Shown in pieces: positions 26,106 to 34,128 of a stretch of DNA of 64,000 nucleotides. Source of the DNA: Ruminococcaceae bacterium UBA1730. Its GTDB lineage: Bacteria; Bacillota; Clostridia; Oscillospirales; Acutalibacteraceae. The position numbers were made by a program, and so were the translations under genes. The notes beneath the pieces were generated by a model. The model did not search any database, was not told where the DNA came from, and saw nothing but the letters and a program-made list of their open reading frames with translations. Each line of letters begins with the position of its first letter. The first letter of the stretch is position 1. The DNA is taken from positions 8,869-72,868 of the forward strand of contig DCII01000002.1 in the NCBI GenBank assembly GCA_002315935.1, written 5' to 3'.

Positions 26106-27536
26106 ATGAACTATGATGTTGCCGTTATCGGTGCAGGCGTTGTGGGCTCGCTCATCGCTCGTGAACTCAGCCGATACAACATTAAAATCGCCCTCGTTGA
26201 AAAATGCAGTGATATGGCGATGGGTACCTCGAAAGCAAACAGTGCAATCGTTCACGCAGGCTTTGATGCAAAGCCGGGAACGCTCAAAGCAAAGCTCAAT
26301 GTTAAAGGTACGGAGCTTATGCCGGAGCTTTGCAAAACTCTTTTTGTTCCCTTTAAGCCCATAGGTTCGCTTGTTGTTGCTTTTTCTGACGAAGAAATGG
26401 AAACAATTAAAGAGCTTCTTAACAGAGGTGTTGAAAACGGCGTTCCGGGGCTTGAAATATATGACAAGGCTAAGCTTCGTGAAGAAGAGCCTACAATCAG
26501 TGACGAAGCAAAGGGTGCTCTCTGGGCTCCTTCAGCCGGCATCGTCTGCCCCTATGAGCTTACTATTGCCGCCGCCGAAAATGCAGTTATGAACGGAGCT
26601 GAATTCATCCGCAATTTTGAAGTTAAAAAGATTGATTTTAACGGAAAGGAATTCACGATTTCAAACGGCGAAACAAGCTTTAACACAAAATATGTTATCA
26701 ATGCCGCCGGCGTTTTCTGCGATGAAATTGCCGCTCTTATCGGCGATAACTCAATCCATACCGTTCCCCGTAAGGGAGAATATATGCTCTGCGACAAATC
26801 GATCGGCTATCTTGCAAAGCATACGATTTTCCAGTGTCCTTCAAAGATGGGCAAGGGAATTCTTGTAACACCCACGGTTGACGGAAACCTTCTTATCGGC
26901 CCGAGTGCACTTGACATTGAAGACAAGACCGATGTTGCAACAACCTCCGAAGCACTTGCGGATATTCTTGAAATTGCCAAGAAATCCGTTCCCTGCCTCA
27001 ACACAAGAGAGGTTATCACCTCCTTTGCAGGTCTTCGTGCCCATTGCGACAAGGACGATTTCATCATTGAGCCGAGCGAAAAAAACGAGCAGTTTATCAA
27101 TGCTGCCGGCATCGAATCCCCCGGTCTTTCGTCCGCTCCTGCAATTGCGGTTTATGTAAAGGATATGCTTCTTGAAAAGCTTAACGCAGAGGAAAAGGCA
27201 GATTTTATCCCCTCAAGAAAAGAGCCTGTCCGTTTCAGACACATGAGCAATGAGGAACGCAAAGCTCTCATTGAAAAAAATCCCGCCTACGGAAGAATAA
27301 TCTGCCGTTGCGAAACAATAACGGAGGGCGAAATTCTTGATGCAATCCATGCTCCGGCAGGTGCAAGAGATGTTGACGGCGTTAAGAGAAGAACAAGAGC
27401 AGGAATGGGTCGCTGTCAAGGCGGATTCTGCGGCTCAAAGGTTGTTGAAATACTTGCAAGAGAACTCGGAGTTGAGCTAAACGAAATAACCAAGTGCGGC
27501 GGAAGCTCAAAGATTCTCTACGAAAGAACAAAGTGA
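26106..27536 (+). CDS. FAD-dependent glycerol-3-phosphate dehydrogenase-like protein (GlpA/GlpO type) with [2Fe-2S] tail
   Basis: Flavoprotein of the DAO family closest in layout to anaerobic glycerol-3-phosphate dehydrogenase GlpA, probably oxidising glycerol 3-phosphate to dihydroxyacetone phosphate. 476 residues. DVAVIGAGVVGSLIARELS is the FAD-binding Rossmann motif, TSKANSAIVHAGFDAKPG the substrate-side block. A C-terminal BFD-like domain follows, with IICRCETIT and GMGRCQGGFCGS (C-x-C ... C-x4-C) for a [2Fe-2S] cluster. RBS GGAGG precedes ATG 26106. It is the first gene of a three-gene operon with a second flavoprotein and a DUF1667 protein. 2-hydroxyglutarate oxidase (LhgO) is an alternative for the first domain. 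Confidence 0.85.
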   Translation: MNYDVAVIGAGVVGSLIARELSRYNIKIALVEKCSDMAMGTSKANSAIVHAGFDAKPGTLKAKLNVKGTELMPELCKTLFVPFKPIGSLVVAFSDEEMETIKELLNRGVENGVPGLEIYDKAKLREEEPTISDEAKGALWAPSAGIVCPYELTIAAAENAVMNGAEFIRNFEVKKIDFNGKEFTISNGETSFNTKYVINAAGVFCDEIAALIGDNSIHTVPRKGEYMLCDKSIGYLAKHTIFQCPSKMGKGILVTPTVDGNLLIGPSALDIEDKTDVATTSEALADILEIAKKSVPCLNTREVITSFAGLRAHCDKDDFIIEPSEKNEQFINAAGIESPGLSSAPAIAVYVKDMLLEKLNAEEKADFIPSRKEPVRFRHMSNEERKALIEKNPAYGRIICRCETITEGEILDAIHAPAGARDVDGVKRRTRAGMGRCQGGFCGSKVVEILARELGVELNEITKCGGSSKILYERTK

Positions 27537-27546
27537 GGCGAAAACG

Positions 27547-28800
27547 ATGCTTAATTATGATATAGTTGTTATCGGCGGAGGACCTGCCGGAATGGCGGCG
27601 GCTCTCAAGGCAAAGGAATGCGGAGTTGACAGCATTCTCATTCTTGAAAGAGCGGAAACTCTCGGCGGTATTCTTGAGCAGTGCATTCATACAGGCTTCG
27701 GTCTTCATTATTTCGGCGAAGAGCTTTCGGGTCCAGAATACGCAGACAGATTCATTCAGCTTGTCAACGAAAAGAAAATCGAATATAAGGTTGACACAAT
27801 GGCTCTTCAGATTACCGAAAGCAATGTTGTATATGCAGTTAACAAAGAAGACGGTCTTCTTGAAATTCAGGCAAAGGCTGTTATTCTTGCCATGGGTTGC
27901 CGAGAAAGACCGAGAGGAGCACTCAACATTGCCGGCACAAGAGCGGCAGGGGTTATGAGTGCAGGTACAGCACAGAAATATGTTAACATTGACGGCTATA
28001 TGCCCGGCAAAAAGGTTGTTATCCTCGGCTCGGGCGATATAGGTCTTATCATGGCACGCAGAATGACACTTGAGGGTGCAGAAGTCAAGGTTGTGTGCGA
28101 GCTTATGCCTTATTCAAGCGGTCTGACAAGAAACATCGTTCAGTGCCTTGATGATTTCGGAATTCCCCTCAGGCTCAGCTGCACGGTTGTTGAAATCCAC
28201 GGCAAGGACAGAGTTGAAGGCGTTACAATCGCAAATGTTGACGAAAAACTTCGTCCGATTAAAGGCACAGAACAGTATATCGAATGCGATACTCTTCTTC
28301 TTTCTGTCGGTCTTATTCCCGAAAATGAGCTTACAAGAGAAGTCGGCATAGAGCTTGACCCCGTAACAAAGGGAGCAGTTGTTGATGAATTCAGAGAAAC
28401 ATCTCACAAGGGCGTTTTTGCCTGCGGAAATGTTCTTCATGTTCATGACCTCGTTGACTATGTTACACTCGAAAGCCAGACAGCCGGCGAAGGAGCCGCA
28501 AAATATGTTCTCGGCAAAAAGGATGCTCCCGAATACATAACCACAAAGGGTGTCAACGGAGTCCGCTATATTGTTCCGCAGAAGGTCAACATCAAAAATG
28601 ATGATGATGTGAAGCTTTATTTCAGAGTTGGTCAGACATACAAGAACGCAAAGGTTGTTGTTAAATACAACGGCAATGAAATTATCAGCAAAAAGAGACC
28701 CCGTCTTGCTCCCGGCGAAATGGAAAATGTTGTTATCAAAAACGATATTCTCAAGAGCTTTGCCGCTGACGGCGTTATCGAAATTTCAGTGGAGGCGTAA
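27547..28800 (+). CDS. NAD(P)/FAD-dependent oxidoreductase (pyridine nucleotide-disulfide family)
   Basis: Two-dinucleotide-domain flavoprotein, 417 residues. DIVVIGGGPAGMAAALKAKE binds FAD, and VVILGSGDIGLIMARRMTLEG is the NAD(P)-binding motif. ACGNVLHVHDLVDYV near residue 297 is the family FAD-closing segment. MGCRERPRG is typical of the partner subunit found beside GlpA-like proteins in Clostridia. It starts 10 bases after the first gene and ends 2 bases before the DUF1667 gene. It likely carries electrons between NAD(P)H and the GlpA-like subunit through the Fe-S protein; this flow is inference from family and context. Confidence 0.88.
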   Translation: MLNYDIVVIGGGPAGMAAALKAKECGVDSILILERAETLGGILEQCIHTGFGLHYFGEELSGPEYADRFIQLVNEKKIEYKVDTMALQITESNVVYAVNKEDGLLEIQAKAVILAMGCRERPRGALNIAGTRAAGVMSAGTAQKYVNIDGYMPGKKVVILGSGDIGLIMARRMTLEGAEVKVVCELMPYSSGLTRNIVQCLDDFGIPLRLSCTVVEIHGKDRVEGVTIANVDEKLRPIKGTEQYIECDTLLLSVGLIPENELTREVGIELDPVTKGAVVDEFRETSHKGVFACGNVLHVHDLVDYVTLESQTAGEGAAKYVLGKKDAPEYITTKGVNGVRYIVPQKVNIKNDDDVKLYFRVGQTYKNAKVVVKYNGNEIISKKRPRLAPGEMENVVIKNDILKSFAADGVIEISVEA

Positions 28801-28802
28801 TC

Positions 28803-29168
28803 ATGCAGAAGAATATTATTTGTGTATCCTGCCCTATGGGCTGTGGAATAACCGTTGAGCTGAATGATAACGGAGAAGTTGTTTCCGTTTCGGGCAACAC
28901 CTGCAAGCGTGGAGATGCTTATGCAAGAACAGAATGCACCAACCCGGTCAGAAGCCTTGCAACAACCGTTAAGGTTGACGGCGGAATTCATAATGTTGTT
29001 CCCTGCAAATCGGCAGGACCTATTCCCAAAGCAAGAATGATGGACTGCATGAACGAAATTGCAAAGGCAGAGGTTAAAGCTCCCGTTATTCTCGGAGATA
29101 TTCTTATTGAGAATATTCTCGGAACAGGTATCAATATTGTTGCAACAAATCATTGCCCTGCAAAGTGA
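28803..29168 (+). CDS. DUF1667 iron-sulfur protein
   Basis: Small 121-residue protein of the DUF1667 family. Its start has Cys7, Cys10, Cys14 and Cys34 (C-x2-C-x3-C-x19-C), like the [4Fe-4S] domain at the front of molybdopterin oxidoreductases, then another cysteine at 45 and four more downstream. It always occurs with GlpA/GlpB-like flavoproteins and may serve as the electron-transfer subunit in place of GlpC. RBS GGAGG precedes ATG 28803, and a terminator follows at 29194. Confidence 0.88.
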   Translation: MQKNIICVSCPMGCGITVELNDNGEVVSVSGNTCKRGDAYARTECTNPVRSLATTVKVDGGIHNVVPCKSAGPIPKARMMDCMNEIAKAEVKAPVILGDILIENILGTGINIVATNHCPAK

Positions 29169-29193
29169 TTTTGAAAAACCGAACAGATTTTCA

Positions 29194-29226
29194 AACAGGT
29201 GAAGAATTTTTCTTTGCCTGTTTTTG
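29194..29226 (+). terminator. Terminator of the FAD oxidoreductase operon
   Basis: AACAGG-TGAAGA (29194-29205) pairs with TCTTTG-CCTGTT (29211-29222) with two G-T wobbles and a short loop, followed by TTTTTG. It lies 25 bases past the DUF1667 stop. Confidence 0.82.
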
Positions 29227-29268
29227 TCAGCTTAAATAATTTGTAATCAAAATGTAAACAAATTTTAA

Positions 29269-29297
29269 TTGATTTTATTCAAATGCTGTTGTAAAAT
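29269..29297 (+). promoter_or_regulatory. SigA promoter for the SGNH-DUF4358 operon
   Basis: TTGATT at 29269-29274, a 17-base spacer, TAAAAT at 29292-29297, within an AT-rich gap. The leader to ATG 29334 is about 30 bases and includes AAAGGA. Confidence 0.7.
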
Positions 29298-29333
29298 ATT
29301 CAGGCTGAATAAAAATCAAAGGAATTAAAATAG

Positions 29334-30185
29334 ATGAGAAGCCGAAAAATTGAACTGTTTATATTCATTGCAGCTCTTACAGTGCTTTTGTTTTTTGCAG
29401 TTTCCGCTTTAAAAAAAACGGGTGCACAGGAACAGGATAAAACAACATCCCTGACAACTCAGGTGATTACGACGATTAAAGAAACAATTTCTTCAACGGC
29501 TGTTCAGACAACCGCAACAACAACGCAGAAGCAGGAAACCACCACTGCCGAAAAGACAACAGAAGAAACGGAAGAAACAGAAGAATATTATACTGAAAAA
29601 GAGACAAAAAAGAAATCGAAAAAAAGCGGAGCATATGACTGCTTTGAGGACTGCGTATTCATCGGAAATTCAAGAACTCTCGACCTCAAGGAATACGGAC
29701 TTGTTAAAAATGTTTATGCGTCAGTCGGCGTTAATGTTTCAACTGTTTATACAAAATGCACTCCGGGGTCAAGCAGACCGATAATGGATGAAATAGGCAG
29801 AAAGCACTTTGATAAATATTTTCTTCAGTTCGGGGAAAACGAATGCGGCTGGCCGAGCGAATCAACCTTTGTTGCGAAATACAAGAAAATAATTGATGAT
29901 ATAAAGAAAAAAGACCCGAGAGCCGATATTTATCTGCAGTCAATGATTCCGATTTCAAAAGCGGCCTCCGACAAAGCCGAATTTGACTGCACAAATGAAA
30001 GAATAGACACCTTTAATTCTCTCATTAAACAGCTCGCAAAGGATGAAGGAGTTTACTATATTGATGTTGCTTCTTCGTTCAAGGACAGAAAAGGTAACCT
30101 TCCTGACGATGCCGCATATGACGGAGTTCATCTCAACAAAAAAAGCTGTGAAAAATGGCTTGATGTGATTGAAGAAAAAATTTAA
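29334..30185 (+). CDS. Membrane-anchored SGNH/GDSL-like hydrolase
   Basis: Extracytoplasmic protein of 283 residues. An N-terminal membrane anchor or uncleaved signal lies at ~8-25 (FIFIAALTVLLFFAVSA). A Thr/Glu-rich spacer (residues ~35-100) reaches through the wall, and then comes an SGNH-type domain. CVFIGNSRTLDLKEYG carries the nucleophile block (GNS in place of GDS), LQFGENECGW the conserved Gly/Asn region, and YDGVHLNKKSCEKW the catalytic D-x-x-H. Such enzymes hydrolyse or transfer esters on carbohydrates. The next gene overlaps it by one base (TAATG) and is a DUF4358 lipoprotein; this pair typically belongs to surface polysaccharide O-acetylation loci. The true substrate is unknown. 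Confidence 0.82.
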   Translation: MRSRKIELFIFIAALTVLLFFAVSALKKTGAQEQDKTTSLTTQVITTIKETISSTAVQTTATTTQKQETTTAEKTTEETEETEEYYTEKETKKKSKKSGAYDCFEDCVFIGNSRTLDLKEYGLVKNVYASVGVNVSTVYTKCTPGSSRPIMDEIGRKHFDKYFLQFGENECGWPSESTFVAKYKKIIDDIKKKDPRADIYLQSMIPISKAASDKAEFDCTNERIDTFNSLIKQLAKDEGVYYIDVASSFKDRKGNLPDDAAYDGVHLNKKSCEKWLDVIEEKI

Positions 30186-30664
30186 TGATGGTGAAAAAAA
30201 TGAAAAAAACAATCTGCTTACTCATTCCGATTTTTATAATCCTTTTGCTCTGCTCTTGCGGAGAAAAAAACACAGATTCGTCACTTTTAACCGTTGATTT
30301 AATTTCCGATGCTTTGATTTCTAAGCTGAATTTTGAAATTACTCCAGAAGAAATCGACTCAGCTGTTGCACTCTCGGATTATGCAATTGATGAATTGCTC
30401 GTAAGCGAAGTCAGATATTTCAGGGTCGGAAGTGCTGTTGCAGATGAAATTGCTGTTTTCAATGTTAAGAATGCAGATGATATTCCTTCAATAGAAAACG
30501 CAGTTTCGGAAAGGATAAAATATCTCAAGGAAGGTTTTTCGGATTACAAGCCGTCAGAGGTTCCGAAAATCGAAAATGCTTATACCAAAACAATCGGTAA
30601 TATTGTTATTCTCTGCATATGCGATGATATATCTTCTGTTGACGGCATAATAAGCTCTCTTTAA
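30185..30664 (+). CDS. DUF4358 lipoprotein
   Basis: Predicted lipoprotein of about 159 residues. Lysines, then IFIILLLCSCGE, give a signal peptide with lipobox LLCS|C-like cleavage, handled by LspA (7114-7593). The mature part matches the DUF4358 pattern (DALISKLNF, ISYAIDELLVSEVRYFRVGSAVADEIAVF-like strand order, then an I-G-N-I-V-I-L-C-I-C strand). The start could be 30185 (TAATG-coupled to the SGNH gene), 30188, or 30200 with GGTGA before it. Function is unknown. It ends at a shared bidirectional terminator facing spoVM. Confidence 0.82.
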   Translation: MMVKKMKKTICLLIPIFIILLLCSCGEKNTDSSLLTVDLISDALISKLNFEITPEEIDSAVALSDYAIDELLVSEVRYFRVGSAVADEIAVFNVKNADDIPSIENAVSERIKYLKEGFSDYKPSEVPKIENAYTKTIGNIVILCICDDISSVDGIISSL

Positions 30665-30670
30665 AAATCA

Positions 30671-30698
30671 ATGCACCTGGTTCGCAGGTGCATTTTTT
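30671..30698. terminator. Bidirectional terminator between DUF4358 and spoVM
   Basis: ATGCACCTG (30671-30679) and CAGGTGCAT (30685-30693) form a perfect 9-bp stem with a GTTCG loop. TTTTTT follows on the plus strand and TGATTTTTA on the minus strand, so it can stop both converging transcripts. Confidence 0.93.
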
Positions 30699-30702
30699 AT
30701 GT

Positions 30703-30780
30703 TCAATCTTTTTTTATCCCGAAAATAATCCGCAGTATTCCGCTCAACGCTTTCGGACTTCTCACTACTACTACTTTCAT
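30703..30780 (-). CDS. spoVM: Stage V sporulation protein SpoVM (25 residues)
   Basis: Tiny amphipathic peptide that recognises the convex forespore membrane and recruits SpoIVA to start spore coat and cortex assembly. The product begins MKVVVVRSPKALSG and continues ILRIIFGIKKD; 25 residues against 26 in B. subtilis. Shared with it are Pro9 (needed for the bend and curvature sensing), Lys10, Leu12, Gly14-Ile15, Arg17 and Gly21, plus a basic-acidic end. RBS GGGAGGTAAG (30784-30793) is excellent, 7 bases before ATG. It lies past rsgA, as spoVM lies in the rlmN-prpC-prkC-rsgA region of B. subtilis. In the mother cell it would be driven by SigE, but I see no convincing SigE site. Confidence 0.92.
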   Translation of the reverse strand: MKVVVVRSPKALSGILRIIFGIKKD

Positions 30781-30797
30781 TTTCTTACCTCCCATAG

Positions 30798-30941
30798 TCA
30801 GTATCGGCAGAAACAGATTCCTGCCATAATCAGAATTGCGGAAACAATTATAATCGCAAACTTATACGGAAACAGAGCAGCAGTTATAAGACCTACCGCA
30901 AAGGAGATGCAGATAATTCCCTTTGAATTACGGATAAACAA
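30798..30941 (-). CDS. Small hydrophobic membrane protein upstream of spoVM
   Basis: Short open frame of 47 codons starting at TTG 30941, with GGCGGTGAT (close to the anti-Shine-Dalgarno complement) just upstream; an alternative TTG at 30956 would add five residues but has no RBS. The product begins MFIRNSKG, then has a hydrophobic stretch of about 37 residues (ICISFAVGLITAALFPYKF, AIIIVSAILIMAGIC) that can form two short helices with a PYK turn, ending FCRY. It stops 17 bases before spoVM, so both could share one transcript after rsgA. The family is unknown to me. The 74 bases between it and rsgA show no clear promoter. Confidence 0.55.
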   Translation of the reverse strand: MFIRNSKGIICISFAVGLITAALFPYKFAIIIVSAILIMAGICFCRY

Positions 30942-31014
30942 ATAATCACCGCCCAATCAACTGCAGAAATCGGCTTATGCCTATTTACAGTATAATCAAC
31001 AGCGGTGATTTTCG

Positions 31015-31917
31015 TTACTTCTTACGCTTATTAAGCTCCCATTCCTTAACTGCACTTGCCTGCTCCATCATTGAGCAATAGCTTTCGTGACGGCTTCTCG
31101 GAATTTCTCCTTCTTCAACTGCCTGCAAAATTCTGCATCCTTTATCCCTGACATGAAGGCATGACGAAGTGAACCTACATTGACCGATATATTTTTCAAA
31201 TTCTCTGAATGCATACGGAAGGTCATCCTTGAGTATTATGTCTTCATCTTCAAAATCGAATGAAGAAAATCCGGGGGTATCGGCAACATATCCGCCCTCA
31301 AGCCTGAATAATTCGCTGTGACGGGTGGTATGCTTTCCTCTGCCGAGCTTTTCGCTGATTTGAGCGGTTTTAAGCTCAAGAGAAGGATTGAGAGCATTCA
31401 GAAGAGAGGATTTTCCGACTCCCGAATTTCCGCAGAATGCACTGATATGACCATTCAGCTCTTTTCTGACCTCTTCAACTCCCCTGCCGTCAACGGAAGA
31501 AACGGCATAAGAGATAAAACCGGCCTTGCGATAAATTTCAACATATTCATCAGCGGACTGCATATCCGCCTTTGTGAAAAGAACGATCGACTCAATGCCT
31601 GCATTTTCGGCATAGGCAGTCATTCTGTCTATTATCAGAAAAACGGGACTCGGTTCGCAGGTTGACGAAAGGACGAAAAGGCGGTCAATATTCGCAACGG
31701 GAGGTCTCAGAAGAACGCTCTTTCTTTCGAATATATCATCAATTGTGTTTTCAGCCTTTTCGTTGATTGAAATTAAAACTCGGTCACCTGCAAGAGGCTT
31801 GATTCCCTGCTTTCTGAAAAGCCCCCTTGCCTTGCATTCAAATATCTCGCCGGAGACTTCTACATAATAGAAGCCTCCGATTCCTTTTATTATAATACCT
31901 TCTTCTTTTCTCATCAT
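31015..31917 (-). CDS. rsgA: Ribosome small-subunit-dependent GTPase RsgA
   Basis: GTPase that checks late 30S maturation and is stimulated by 30S subunits. 300 residues. An N-terminal OB fold (residues 1-70) precedes a circularly permuted GTPase in which LFTKADM (G4) comes before AFCGNSGVGKSSLLNAL (G1), GRGKHTTRH (G2) and VADTPGFSSF (G3). A zinc motif with CRFTSSCLHVRDKGC and a downstream Cys follows. Its ATG overlaps the prkC stop (ATGATGA), so it is coupled to the kinase gene, which in B. subtilis phosphorylates RsgA (CpgA). Confidence 0.96.
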   Translation of the reverse strand: MMRKEEGIIIKGIGGFYYVEVSGEIFECKARGLFRKQGIKPLAGDRVLISINEKAENTIDDIFERKSVLLRPPVANIDRLFVLSSTCEPSPVFLIIDRMTAYAENAGIESIVLFTKADMQSADEYVEIYRKAGFISYAVSSVDGRGVEEVRKELNGHISAFCGNSGVGKSSLLNALNPSLELKTAQISEKLGRGKHTTRHSELFRLEGGYVADTPGFSSFDFEDEDIILKDDLPYAFREFEKYIGQCRFTSSCLHVRDKGCRILQAVEEGEIPRSRHESYCSMMEQASAVKEWELNKRKK

Positions 31918-34112
31918 TCGTTTGAATCAGCAGTGCCGACATAGAGGTTTATTTCCGTGTTGACGGGATAGGTCAGAACAATTGATGATGAAGGGCTCTG
32001 CGAAAGAACAACATCATATTTTGACGGCTCATAAACTATCTGTCCCTTAACCGAAACATTGAAGAAGCCTGACTTTGAAAGAATTTCCTTTGCTTCGGTA
32101 ACACTCCTGCCCGTTACATCGGGAACGGTTTTCCTTGAGAAGGATGAGCTTGAATTAATATATGAACCTGCCGAAACCGCCGAAGGAGTTTTGGTGAAAT
32201 CAACATCACAGGTATAGTATAATTCATTATCAACATAAACCTTTACAGGTGCTGTTGCTCCCGTGCCTTCAACCTCAAAGGTGAAATCCATTCCGTCAAA
32301 AAGAAGCGTTTTACGAACCTGAGATTCATTGTTGACAAAAACTTCAAATGAGCCTCTGCTACCCGTTGCAGGAAGAGAAACAGTTACCTCTGCCTTGGCA
32401 TTTTCGGGGATGCCGTTACTGACAACAACCGAAACCTTGCTTCCGCTGAGAACCTTTTCGCCCTGTTCGGGATTCTGCTTTATAACCTCACCGGCAGGTC
32501 TGTTGCTGTTTTCTTCCGTTACCGTTGTGTCAAAAATAAGATTAACGGATTCGATAAGCACCTTCGCCATTTCGGAATCATAGCCAATTACTGCCGGAAC
32601 CTCAATGAGATCTTCATCGCTCGCATAATAAATTGTGACAGTGCTTCCGCTGACCGCTTCAACATTACGCTCGGGTTCGGTTTTGATAACCGTTCCGAAT
32701 TCCTCTGTTGTGCTGACCATCGGAACCGGCACAACAACAAAGCCTTTGCTTTCGAGAGTTCTCTTTGCCTGTTCATACATCATTCCGTAAACATCGGTAA
32801 CGGGAATTTTCTGCTTGTTGCTTGCAACGGTAAGAGTAATCTTCATCGGAGTTTTCTTGACTCTCGTTCCGCTCTTGGGATTCTGACCGTAAATCGTGCC
32901 GTCCTGATAACCGCTGTTTGAAACCATGTTGAATTCAAATTCAAACAATTCCTTGTATGATTCGTTTTTCTCAACATCGGTATACATTGAACCTGTGAAG
33001 TTCGGAACAACAAGCCCGGATTTCTTGAATGTATCCGTAAAGAAATAAAGAACTGCAAAGATTACTGCGGCAAGAATAGCAATTCCTATTCCGATACCTG
33101 CAATCATCATTTTAAATTTGCCCGAACCGCCATCATCATCTTCGTCATCATTTTCAACAACGGGTGGAGCAACAACCGGAGTTGTTCTGACATTGCTCTT
33201 CACAACGCCACCCGAGGTTGTTGCCTTGGTAACATATTTTGTCGGTTCGTTATCAACAAAATAATTCTGCTGAAATCTTATTGTCGGATTTCTTTTGAAT
33301 TCCTCAATATCAAGAAGCATCTCTGCGGCAGACTGGTATCTGTCTGCGGCATTCTTCTGCATTGCGTGCATGGTAATCTGCTCAAGACCGACAGGTATTG
33401 AGCTGTTAAGCTCTCTCGGGCGTTTTGGGTCATTCTGAAGCTGCATAAGAGCAACGGAAACAGAGCTGTCCGCCTGAAAAGGAAGCTGACCCGTAAGCAT
33501 TTCATACATTACAACACCGACTGAATATATATCAGCTCTGTCGTCAGTTGTGTCGCCTCTTGCCTGCTCCGGGCTTATGTAATGAACAGAGCCGATTGCA
33601 CTGTCCGTCATTGTTTTTGTGTCGCTGTAGCTGAATCTTGCGATGCCGAAATCGGTCACCTTTATTTTACCGTTCGGCAGAAGCATTATGTTCTGCGGTT
33701 TGATGTCTCTGTGGACTATGCCTTTATCATGAGCGTGCTGGAGTGCGCGGAGAATCTGCATTGAAAAATGCACCGATTCCTTTATTCCGAGTTTACCCTG
33801 CTGTTCAATATATTCCTTGAGGGTTATCCCTTCAACATATTCCATAACGATATACTGAAGTCTGTCGCCATAGCTGACATTGAAAACCTTAACTATATTC
33901 GGATGAGAAAGAACGGCAATAGCCTTTGATTCATTTTTGAATCTGCGGCGGAATTCCTCGTTTGCAAGATATTCCTCCTTGAGAATTTTGACTGCAACGG
34001 TTCTGTCATCAATATTATCATAGGCTTTATAAACGACCGCCATTCCGCCTACTCCGATAACTTCCTGAATTTCATATCTTCCGTCTAATCTTTTTCCGGT
34101 GTAATTATCCAT
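31914..34112 (-). CDS. prkC: Serine/threonine protein kinase with PASTA domains (PrkC)
   Basis: Membrane kinase sensing cell-wall muropeptides or lipid II. About 732 residues. The kinase domain (1-270) has GVGGMAVVYKAYD, VAVKILK, HRDIKPQNIMLL and VTDFGIARF. A linker and membrane helix follow (~340-365, MIAGIGIGIAILAAVIFAVLYF). Outside are three PASTA repeats (openings near VPNFTG, IPVTDVYG, VPAVIGYD), a ~95-residue Ig-like insert (~567-662) and a fourth PASTA (VPDVTGRS). RBS AAAGGAAG places the start at ATG 34112. prpC, its phosphatase, is 16 bases upstream and rsgA overlaps downstream. Confidence 0.96.
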   Translation of the reverse strand: MDNYTGKRLDGRYEIQEVIGVGGMAVVYKAYDNIDDRTVAVKILKEEYLANEEFRRRFKNESKAIAVLSHPNIVKVFNVSYGDRLQYIVMEYVEGITLKEYIEQQGKLGIKESVHFSMQILRALQHAHDKGIVHRDIKPQNIMLLPNGKIKVTDFGIARFSYSDTKTMTDSAIGSVHYISPEQARGDTTDDRADIYSVGVVMYEMLTGQLPFQADSSVSVALMQLQNDPKRPRELNSSIPVGLEQITMHAMQKNAADRYQSAAEMLLDIEEFKRNPTIRFQQNYFVDNEPTKYVTKATTSGGVVKSNVRTTPVVAPPVVENDDEDDDGGSGKFKMMIAGIGIGIAILAAVIFAVLYFFTDTFKKSGLVVPNFTGSMYTDVEKNESYKELFEFEFNMVSNSGYQDGTIYGQNPKSGTRVKKTPMKITLTVASNKQKIPVTDVYGMMYEQAKRTLESKGFVVVPVPMVSTTEEFGTVIKTEPERNVEAVSGSTVTIYYASDEDLIEVPAVIGYDSEMAKVLIESVNLIFDTTVTEENSNRPAGEVIKQNPEQGEKVLSGSKVSVVVSNGIPENAKAEVTVSLPATGSRGSFEVFVNNESQVRKTLLFDGMDFTFEVEGTGATAPVKVYVDNELYYTCDVDFTKTPSAVSAGSYINSSSSFSRKTVPDVTGRSVTEAKEILSKSGFFNVSVKGQIVYEPSKYDVVLSQSPSSSIVLTYPVNTEINLYVGTADSNE

Positions 34113-34128
34113 AACAACACTTCCTTTC

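Noticed and set aside
30688..30945. Plus-strand open frame of 85 codons after the DUF4358 gene
   Set aside because: It starts inside the terminator hairpin, has no RBS, and lies antisense to spoVM and the small membrane ORF, which have good ribosome binding sites.
30942..31014. SigE-type promoter for spoVM (a GGCATAAG box)
   Set aside because: A -35-like box is present but no matching -10 (CATACA-type) follows at the right distance.
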